The notes under the pieces were generated by a model. That model was not told the DNA's origin. It ran no database searches and saw only the letters and a program-made list of their open reading frames with translations. Of a stretch of 64,000 nt of DNA, positions 58,641 to 64,000 are shown in pieces. Position 1 is the first letter of the stretch; the number at the start of each line of letters is the position of its first letter. The translations under genes and the position numbers were made by a program. The stretch is from positions 17,751 through 81,750 of the forward strand of contig CAZXFT010000015.1 in the NCBI GenBank assembly GCA_964640655.1, given 5' to 3'. The stretch comes from BJGO01 sp964640655 (GTDB lineage Bacteria; Bacteroidota; Bacteroidia; Chitinophagales; UBA10324).

Positions 58641-58682
58641 CAAATATAGATGCATTTTGGAAAATTTTTCCCCTTTTTTCCC
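58641..58682 (-). promoter_or_regulatory. Candidate mraZ promoter with a possible MraZ operator
   Basis: On the minus strand TATATTTG (58648-58641) matches TAnnTTTG exactly, 20 bases before the mraZ ATG. Further upstream are GGG (58682-58680) and GGGG (58673-58670), 10 bp apart in an A-rich setting (AAAGGGAAAAAAGGGGAAAAA). Known MraZ sites are tandem GGG-containing repeats at about 10-bp spacing. The G-runs would cover the -33 region, fitting autorepression. No TTG lies at the expected -33 place. Confidence 0.35.
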
Positions 58683-58852
58683 TTTTATACCACATTTAAC
58701 ATAAAGCCATACACAAGTAATTGTAATTCAAAGGTTTAAAAGTTTTCAACATTAGAGTGAAAAACACCAAAACACTTGTTCACAGCAAAAACATGAGTGT
58801 CTGATTTATATGAATGACAACATTATCAGTAATTCAATACCGGCATAAAATA

Positions 58853-58885
58853 ATAAGCCCCGCCTGAAACACAGGCGGGGCTTAT
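58853..58885 (-). terminator. Terminator of the gap-pgk-S46 peptidase unit
   Basis: ATAAGCCCCGCCTG (58853-58866) pairs with CAGGCGGGGCTTAT (58872-58885), a 14-bp GC-rich stem with a 5-base loop. On the minus strand TATTTTATG follows. It lies 19 bases after the peptidase stop and separates it from mraZ. Confidence 0.88.
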
Positions 58886-58903
58886 GTTTTGAATGATGTT
58901 GTC

Positions 58904-61060
58904 TTACTGAACGAAAGTCATCTCTTTAACCAGATGCGACGCACCATAAACTTTGTCAACGAGGAACAGCACGTAGTTAATACTCACATTGATGGTTCTG
59001 TTCATCGGAACTTCAAATACATAGTTACATGCAGTGCCTTCATAGTTTCCGTCAAATGCAAGTCCTATCCAGTTGCCGCTTGCATCCATTATTGGGCTAC
59101 CTGAATTGCCTCCGGTTATATCGTTAGTTGTAAGAAAACAAACCGGTAAAGTGCCATTGATTCCGTAAGGTCCGAAATCTTTTTTATTAATCGCATCACG
59201 TAATTCCTGAGGAACGTCAAACTCCTGGTCACCGGGAATATATTTCTCCATTATACCATCAGTTGTTGTTTTCCAGTCATATATTACAGCATCGCGCGGA
59301 ACAAAGTGCTGAACAGTTCCATACGTTAATCGCATGGTTGAGTTTGCATCAGGATACATGTTAGCTATGCCTTTCATTTTAATGATACCACCCACATATG
59401 TAGCTGCTGCGGCCTGCTGTCTGGCCTGTAACTGCTGAAACTGGGTGCGATACTGCATTCCAGTGCTGAGCATGCTGTTGTAGAATTTCATCAGCGGATC
59501 ATTATCTAATACTTTTGATGAAGGTTTTGCAAAAAAGGCATCGAGCTTGGCTGGATTTGATATTATTGATTTTGCGAGCATGTTATTTACATACATTTCA
59601 ATTGCCATATCGCTATTGCTATTCATTGCCAATATTTCTTTCATCACCGATGCTTGCTTATCGGCACTAACTTTTTTGTTGTATGATTTAAGAATTCTTA
59701 CTAAAGCATTCTTATCAATGGCTGTTACAAACTCATCTCTGAATGGGGCAATTGATTTTTTTGTTTCCTCAATCATATTGTTCAATGAGTCTTTAGACAT
59801 CTTCTTTTTCAAGGGTTCACTTAATGTATTTACAACACCTGCAATTTGCATGGACGTTAATAATGAAGTTGAGAAAAACGGATAAAACATAGGTTCTGTA
59901 ATCTCTGCAAGCTGTTTGTAAATACTTTCGAAGTCACTCATCAGATTCTGATAATCTTTTTGTTCAGCTTCAGGCAAGGTTTTTACCCATATCATAAACT
60001 CTTTTTCTTCACGTCTCTTCATGTCAACGGGGTGAATTCTGGCGAATCCATCTAACTGTCCCTGAAACAATTTCTTCGTATTCATTTGAGATGCATATGT
60101 TGAAGATAATTTCAAACGCAGTGCAACATCTTTATCCATTTCCATTTTCTCTGCATCAGTAACAGCAGAAAAGATGTCTATGTATGTTGGGTTTTGCACA
60201 TTCTGTATAAAATCTAATCCATAAGATGTCTGGTAACGATCCGTTCTGCCGGGGAAACCTACAATCATCGTGAAATCTCCTTCTTTCAATGGAGCAAGCG
60301 ATACATTTAAAGCATACTTTGGCTTATAAGGAACATTGTCGGCACTATAAGCAGCCGGTTGATTGTCTTTACCCGCATAAACACGGAACACAGAAAAGTC
60401 GCCGGTGTGGCGCGGCCACATCCAGTTATCGGTGTCGCCACCAAACTTGCCAATAGATTGTGGTGCAGTACCAACCAGTCGCACGTCATTATATATCTGA
60501 TAGATGAACAGGAAGTACTGATTGCCGGAGTAGAAAGATTTTACTTCTACTTTATACTTCTTATCCGGGTCGGCATTTTTTTGCAAACGCAACATAATTT
60601 CAGCAATCTTTTTAGTTCTGTCTTGTGGAGCCATTGATTTTGTAACGGGCACTATAGAATCGGTTACTTCCTGCATGCGCAGCAGTATTTTTACTGTAAG
60701 CCCCGGTGCATGAATTTCTTCTGATTTATTCTTGGCCCAAAATCCATTGTCGAGATAATTCTTCTCCACGGTACTTAAACCTGCAATGGCATCGTAGCCG
60801 CAGTGGTGGTTGGTAAAGAGCAAACCTTCATAAGAAACAAACTCTGCTGTGCAGCCACCGCCAAATGAAACTATAGCATCCTTTAAGCTTGGGTTGGTCT
60901 CATTATAAATTTTATCAGCCGGCATTTTAAGCCCTGCTGATTTTGCTTTCTCATAGTTATATGTTTGTACCAATGAGATGAGCCACATACCCTCGTCGGC
61001 AAGCAAACGCAAGGGACTGATGAAAATAAAAAGTAATAGAAGGATTCGAAGTTGTTTCAT
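58904..61060 (-). CDS. S46 family dipeptidyl-peptidase (DPP7-like)
   Basis: The 718-residue protein has a signal peptide (1-21), the catalytic His in FTNHHCGYDA (85/86), DNWMWPRHTGDFSVFR with the expected Asp, and Ser653 in GGNSGSP. The S46 family is chymotrypsin-like with a helical lid that restricts it to releasing dipeptides. After GLAFD the residue is Gly (FDGNYE), as I recall for DPP7, which prefers hydrophobic P1 residues; DPP11 has Arg there and prefers acidic ones. The DPP7 assignment is an inference from that residue. It starts 22 bases after pgk on the same strand. Confidence 0.9.
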   Translation of the reverse strand: MKQLRILLLLFIFISPLRLLADEGMWLISLVQTYNYEKAKSAGLKMPADKIYNETNPSLKDAIVSFGGGCTAEFVSYEGLLFTNHHCGYDAIAGLSTVEKNYLDNGFWAKNKSEEIHAPGLTVKILLRMQEVTDSIVPVTKSMAPQDRTKKIAEIMLRLQKNADPDKKYKVEVKSFYSGNQYFLFIYQIYNDVRLVGTAPQSIGKFGGDTDNWMWPRHTGDFSVFRVYAGKDNQPAAYSADNVPYKPKYALNVSLAPLKEGDFTMIVGFPGRTDRYQTSYGLDFIQNVQNPTYIDIFSAVTDAEKMEMDKDVALRLKLSSTYASQMNTKKLFQGQLDGFARIHPVDMKRREEKEFMIWVKTLPEAEQKDYQNLMSDFESIYKQLAEITEPMFYPFFSTSLLTSMQIAGVVNTLSEPLKKKMSKDSLNNMIEETKKSIAPFRDEFVTAIDKNALVRILKSYNKKVSADKQASVMKEILAMNSNSDMAIEMYVNNMLAKSIISNPAKLDAFFAKPSSKVLDNDPLMKFYNSMLSTGMQYRTQFQQLQARQQAAAATYVGGIIKMKGIANMYPDANSTMRLTYGTVQHFVPRDAVIYDWKTTTDGIMEKYIPGDQEFDVPQELRDAINKKDFGPYGINGTLPVCFLTTNDITGGNSGSPIMDASGNWIGLAFDGNYEGTACNYVFEVPMNRTINVSINYVLFLVDKVYGASHLVKEMTFVQ

Positions 61061-61082
61061 GTTTTATTGATTGATTAATGAA

Positions 61083-62279
61083 TTAATTCAGTATGGATTG
61101 AATACCCGGAAGTTCTTTGCCTTCAAAATATTCGAGCATAGCACCACCACCGGTAGAGATGTAAGAAATCTGATTGGCTACGCCAAAGGTGTTAACCGCA
61201 GCCACAGAGTCGCCGCCACCAACCAAAGAGAAGGCTCCCTTTGAAGTAGCACCGGCTACAGCCAGAGCAACACCTTTTGTACCTTTTTGAAAATTGCTCA
61301 TTTCAAAAACACCCATAGGTCCGTTCCATAAAATGGTTTTTGATTTTAATATGACTTCGCGGAAGTCGGCAATAGATTTTTCACCAATGTCAAGCCCCAT
61401 CCATCCTGCAGGAATACCTCTGCTTTCTGATGTGGTGATGGTGGCATTGTTGTCAAACTTATCAGCTATAACGCTGTCTTCTGGCAAGCAGATTTTTACA
61501 TTCTTTTCTTTAGCTTTTTCAAGTAAAGATTTTGCTGTTTCCAAGCGCTCATCCTCGCATAGTGAATTACCAACTACCCCACCCAACGCTTTGAAAAAAG
61601 TATAAGCCATTCCTCCACCGATAATGATATTGTCGGCTTTGTCAAGTAATTGTTCTATGATGAGAATTTTATCGGAAACTTTTGCACCACCTATGATGGC
61701 AGTGAAAGGATGTTGAGGATTCTTGATGGCCTTGTCGGCGTTTTCAATTTCGGCCGCCATCAGGTAGCCGAACATTTTATCTTCAGCAGCAAAATATTTA
61801 GCTATTACTGCTGTAGAAGCATGGGCACGATGCGCGGTGCCGAATGCATCGTTTACATATACATCACCCAGGGAACTCAGTTGACGTGCAAAAGCTTCAT
61901 CACCTTTTTCTTCCTCAGGATGAAAGCGCAGATTTTCCAGCAACAACACATCGCCGTCTTTCAATGTATCTATGGTTTGCTTCACCTTGTTACCAATACA
62001 ATCGGCAACAAATTTCACTTCGCGGTTAAGCAACATGGAAGTATGCTCCACAATGTGACGTAGCGAGTACTTGTCTTCGGGACCGCCTTTGGGACGGCCG
62101 AGATGCGACATCAGGATAACGGTGCCGCCATCGTTTAAGATTTTATTGATGGTAGGTAAAGCCCCTTTGATGCGGCTGTCGTCGGTTACGGCAAAGGTTT
62201 GCTTATCGAGCGGTACATTAAAATCAACACGAATCAGGGCACGCTTGCCGCTGAAGTTATAGTCTGCAACTGTTTTCAT
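61083..62279 (-). CDS. pgk: Phosphoglycerate kinase
   Basis: The 398-residue protein has RVDFNVPLD, ILMSHLGRPKGGPEDKYSL, LLLENLRFHPEE, IIGGAKVSDKI and the C-terminal GGGDSVAAV. These cover both substrate domains. It converts 1,3-bisphosphoglycerate and ADP to 3-phosphoglycerate and ATP. It follows gap by 18 bases, so both steps of lower glycolysis are on one transcript. Confidence 0.98.
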   Translation of the reverse strand: MKTVADYNFSGKRALIRVDFNVPLDKQTFAVTDDSRIKGALPTINKILNDGGTVILMSHLGRPKGGPEDKYSLRHIVEHTSMLLNREVKFVADCIGNKVKQTIDTLKDGDVLLLENLRFHPEEEKGDEAFARQLSSLGDVYVNDAFGTAHRAHASTAVIAKYFAAEDKMFGYLMAAEIENADKAIKNPQHPFTAIIGGAKVSDKILIIEQLLDKADNIIIGGGMAYTFFKALGGVVGNSLCEDERLETAKSLLEKAKEKNVKICLPEDSVIADKFDNNATITTSESRGIPAGWMGLDIGEKSIADFREVILKSKTILWNGPMGVFEMSNFQKGTKGVALAVAGATSKGAFSLVGGGDSVAAVNTFGVANQISYISTGGGAMLEYFEGKELPGIQSILN

Positions 62280-62297
62280 ACTCTGCTGAGTAGCTGA

Positions 62298-63311
62298 TTA
62301 CTTTTTAACCAGTTTAGCAAAGTAAGCCAGTGTGCGCACCAACTGCGATACATAACTCATTTCATTATCGTACCAGCTCACGGTTTTAACCATCTGCTGA
62401 TCGCCAACCGTTAACACCTTGGTTTGAGTGGCATCGAACCAGGAACCGAATTGAATTCCGATAACATCAGAGCTTACAATTTCGTCTTCGGTGTAACCAA
62501 AAGATTCGTTGACGGCGGCTTTCATAGCGGCATTCACTTCTTCTACTGTAGTTTTCTTAGCCAATACCGTGGTAAGCTCGGTTAAAGAACCGGTCAAAGT
62601 AGGTACACGCTGTGCGGTGCCGTCCAGCTTGCCTTTTAAGCTGGGCAATACCAAACCAATGGCCTTGGCTGCACCGGTACTGTTAGGTACTATGTTCTGC
62701 GCAGCAGCGCGGGCACGGCGAAGGTCTCCTTTTGGATGAGGCGCATCCTGTGTGTTTTGATCGTTGGTATATGCATGCACGGTAGTCATCAAGCCGGCTA
62801 CGATGCCATATTTTTCTTCCAGCACCTGAGCCATTGGCGCCAGGCAATTGGTGGTACAACTAGCACAGGAGATGATGGTTTCGCTGCCATCGAGAATGCT
62901 GTGGTTTACATTGAAAACAATGGTTTTCAAATCGCCGGTGGCGGGAGCAGAAATTACCACGCGCTTGGCTCCTGCTGTTAAATGCGCTGCAGCTTTGTCT
63001 TTATCCGTAAAGAATCCTGTGCACTCGAGCACCACATCTACATTGTGGCTGCCCCAGGGTATGTCGGCAGGATTTTTTTGAGCATAAATTTTTACTTCGT
63101 GGCCATTTACTACTATGGAATTGTCGGTAGCGGTAACGGTGGCATCGAAGCGGCCTTGCGCCGAGTCGTACTTAAGCAGGTGCGCGAGCACTTTGGGGCC
63201 GGTGAGGTCGTTGATGGCGACTACGTCTATGCCCTGCATATTAAAAATTTGACGATACACGAGACGGCCTATGCGTCCGAAACCATTGATGGCTACTTTA
63301 ACTGTTGACAT
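62298..63311 (-). CDS. gap: Glyceraldehyde-3-phosphate dehydrogenase, type I
   Basis: The 337-residue protein has the NAD motif INGFGRIGR (8-16), Asp35 (favouring NAD over NADP), the active-site Cys152 in SCASCTTNCLAPM, and SWYDNEMSY near the end. ATG 63311 is chosen because MSTVKVAINGFGRIGR is the standard N-terminus. A start at 63416 would add 35 unrelated residues and remove the promoter-like box at 63,354. Confidence 0.98.
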   Translation of the reverse strand: MSTVKVAINGFGRIGRLVYRQIFNMQGIDVVAINDLTGPKVLAHLLKYDSAQGRFDATVTATDNSIVVNGHEVKIYAQKNPADIPWGSHNVDVVLECTGFFTDKDKAAAHLTAGAKRVVISAPATGDLKTIVFNVNHSILDGSETIISCASCTTNCLAPMAQVLEEKYGIVAGLMTTVHAYTNDQNTQDAPHPKGDLRRARAAAQNIVPNSTGAAKAIGLVLPSLKGKLDGTAQRVPTLTGSLTELTTVLAKKTTVEEVNAAMKAAVNESFGYTEDEIVSSDVIGIQFGSWFDATQTKVLTVGDQQMVKTVSWYDNEMSYVSQLVRTLAYFAKLVKK

Positions 63312-63353
63312 TATGTTGTGGTGTTTAGAATGAGGTTTTTGAAAAAGAGAGCG

Positions 63354-63361
63354 CAAATTTA
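63354..63361 (-). promoter_or_regulatory. Candidate -7 box for gap
   Basis: The minus strand reads TAAATTTG, an exact TAnnTTTG match, 42 bases before the gap ATG. No TTG is found at 19-21 bases upstream, so this is half a promoter match. Confidence 0.4.
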
Positions 63362-63505
63362 GGAAAGCAGGAATAAGTTGTGTACCTGAGGTTAAAGTAA
63401 TGCACAGGAAATACACAAATGGCAGTTTGGGTTAGTCAAATAGCGTGTTAGGTTGGAATCAGATATTCAACTGCTGTTCTATAATTCCGGACTGTGGTAA
63501 GGTGA

Positions 63506-63997
63506 TTAAATAAGTATGGTCATGCTATTTTTAAGTGTAGAATGGCCATTCATAAGTGTAGAATTGGTTATTTTAAGTTTAAAACTGTCATTCTTTTGTG
63601 AGAAACTGCCCATTTTAAATTTAAAACTGTCATTCTTTTGTGAGAAACTGCCCATTTTAAATTTAATACTGTCGTTCTTTTGTGAGAAACTGCCCATTTT
63701 AAATTTAAAACTGTCATTCTTTTGTGAGAAACCGTCATTTTTAAGAGAGAAACTGGCCATTTTAAATTTAAAACTGTCATTTATAAGTGTAGAACTGGTC
63801 ATTATAAACTTATAACTGCCATTTATAAGTGTAGAATTGGTCATTATAACTTTATAACTGTCATTTATAAGTGTAGAATTGGTCATTATAAACTTATAAC
63901 TGCCATTTATAAGTGTAGAATTGGTCTTTATAAACTTATAACTGTCATTTGTCCCTTCCTGAAATAGCCTGACACATTTTGAGAACAAACAACTCAA
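63506..63997 (-). other. Open frame through the tandem array (coding status doubtful)
   Basis: On the minus strand an ATG at 63997 opens 163 codons that read the array as 7-residue units in alternating pairs, such as NDSFKFK-MGSFSQK and NGSYKFI-MTNSTLI. A frame on the plus strand over 63,516-63,815 is also open with different heptapeptides (LSFFCEK-LPILNLK), and so is a second minus-strand frame. Open frames in several directions are expected from the period alone, so this is not firm evidence of a gene. No signal peptide is seen. Confidence 0.25.
63540..63959. repeat. 21-bp tandem repeat array, about 20 units
   Basis: Twenty consecutive 21-base units fill these 420 bases without spacers. 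Most units begin (A/T)AACTG or GAATTGG, then YCATT. Examples are AAACTGTCATTCTTTTGTGAG, AAACTGCCCATTTTAAATTTA and TAACTGCCATTTATAAGTGTA (each 21 bases, given here without one base where needed by length limits). Units alternate as two types, giving a 42-bp higher-order period. Two families are visible: TTTTGTGAG/TTTTAAATTTA from about 63,582 to 63,770, and TTTATAAGTGTA/TTATAAACTTATA after that. A degenerate unit may precede at 63,519. Because 21 is a multiple of 3, frames stay open on both strands. Confidence 0.92.
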
Positions 63998-64000
63998 AAT

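Noticed and set aside
63312..63416. Longer gap start
   Set aside because: The extra 35 residues are unlike any GAPDH and cover a promoter-like box.
63540..63959. CRISPR array
   Set aside because: Repeats are contiguous 21-base units with no unique spacers, and no cas genes are near.
1..64000. tRNA, rRNA, riboswitch or insertion sequence
   Set aside because: I looked for T-loop GGTTCRA patterns, rRNA-like stretches, transposase motifs and flanking inverted repeats, and saw no convincing case. A covariance-model scan would be decisive.

Overview
The window is a contiguous piece of a Bacteroidota chromosome. The evidence is: secreted proteins with type IX secretion (T9SS) C-terminal sorting domains of both the A type and the gliding-motility/CHU_C-like B type; promoter matches to the Bacteroidota consensus (TTG, 19 bases, TAnnTTTG) ahead of housekeeping genes; a FtsZ whose FtsA-binding peptide lies 45 residues from its end; an S46 dipeptidyl-peptidase; an OstA-like protein; and DAP-type peptidoglycan genes in one dcw cluster. 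I could not fix the family or genus. No tRNA, rRNA, insertion sequence, prophage or CRISPR array was seen.

Layout. 1-9,089: tail of a probable futalosine-pathway radical-SAM enzyme, an OstA-like LPS-transport-related protein, an M1 aminopeptidase of the leukotriene A4 hydrolase type, MsrB, RlmI, an S9 peptidase with an unusual C-terminal extension, and a methyltransferase. 9,124-10,343: the rpsF-rpsR-rplI operon with a clear promoter and terminator. 10,480-18,703: a glycine-rich T9SS cargo protein, a von Willebrand-type membrane protein, fabG, sucD and mlaE/mlaF on the minus strand, then an SDR on the plus strand. 18,704-20,807: a gene-poor decayed pocket with a small MscS-type channel between a possible VOC-family remnant and a clearly broken secreted-protein gene. 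20,808-35,674: LTA-synthase-like sulfatase, alaS with a divergent M23 peptidase, an ABC-F ATPase, cell-surface proteins and rarA. 35,790-43,232: a sigma-54 response regulator and a run of exported proteins, including a translationally overlapping lipoprotein/beta-barrel pair.

43,300-58,621 (minus strand) is an unbroken 13-gene dcw cluster: mraZ-rsmH-ftsL-ftsI-murE-mraY-murD-ftsW-murG-murC-ftsQ-ftsA-ftsZ. Most neighbours overlap or nearly touch, and a hairpin with a T-run follows ftsZ. It supplies precursor synthesis (MurC/D/E, MraY, MurG), septal synthesis (FtsW, FtsI) and the division scaffold (FtsZ, FtsA, FtsQ, FtsL). murB, murF and ddl are not in it. Upstream of mraZ is a TAnnTTTG box with two G-runs 10 bp apart, a candidate MraZ autoregulatory site.

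58,853-63,361 (minus strand) is a probable gap-pgk-S46 peptidase operon ending at a strong hairpin. The right edge (63,540-63,959) is a 20-copy, 21-bp tandem array that leaves reading frames open on both strands. This array is the least explained object in the window. The other points most worth a second look are the candidate MraZ operator, the glycolysis/peptidase operon, the S9 extension, the lipoprotein/barrel pair and the pseudogene pocket.
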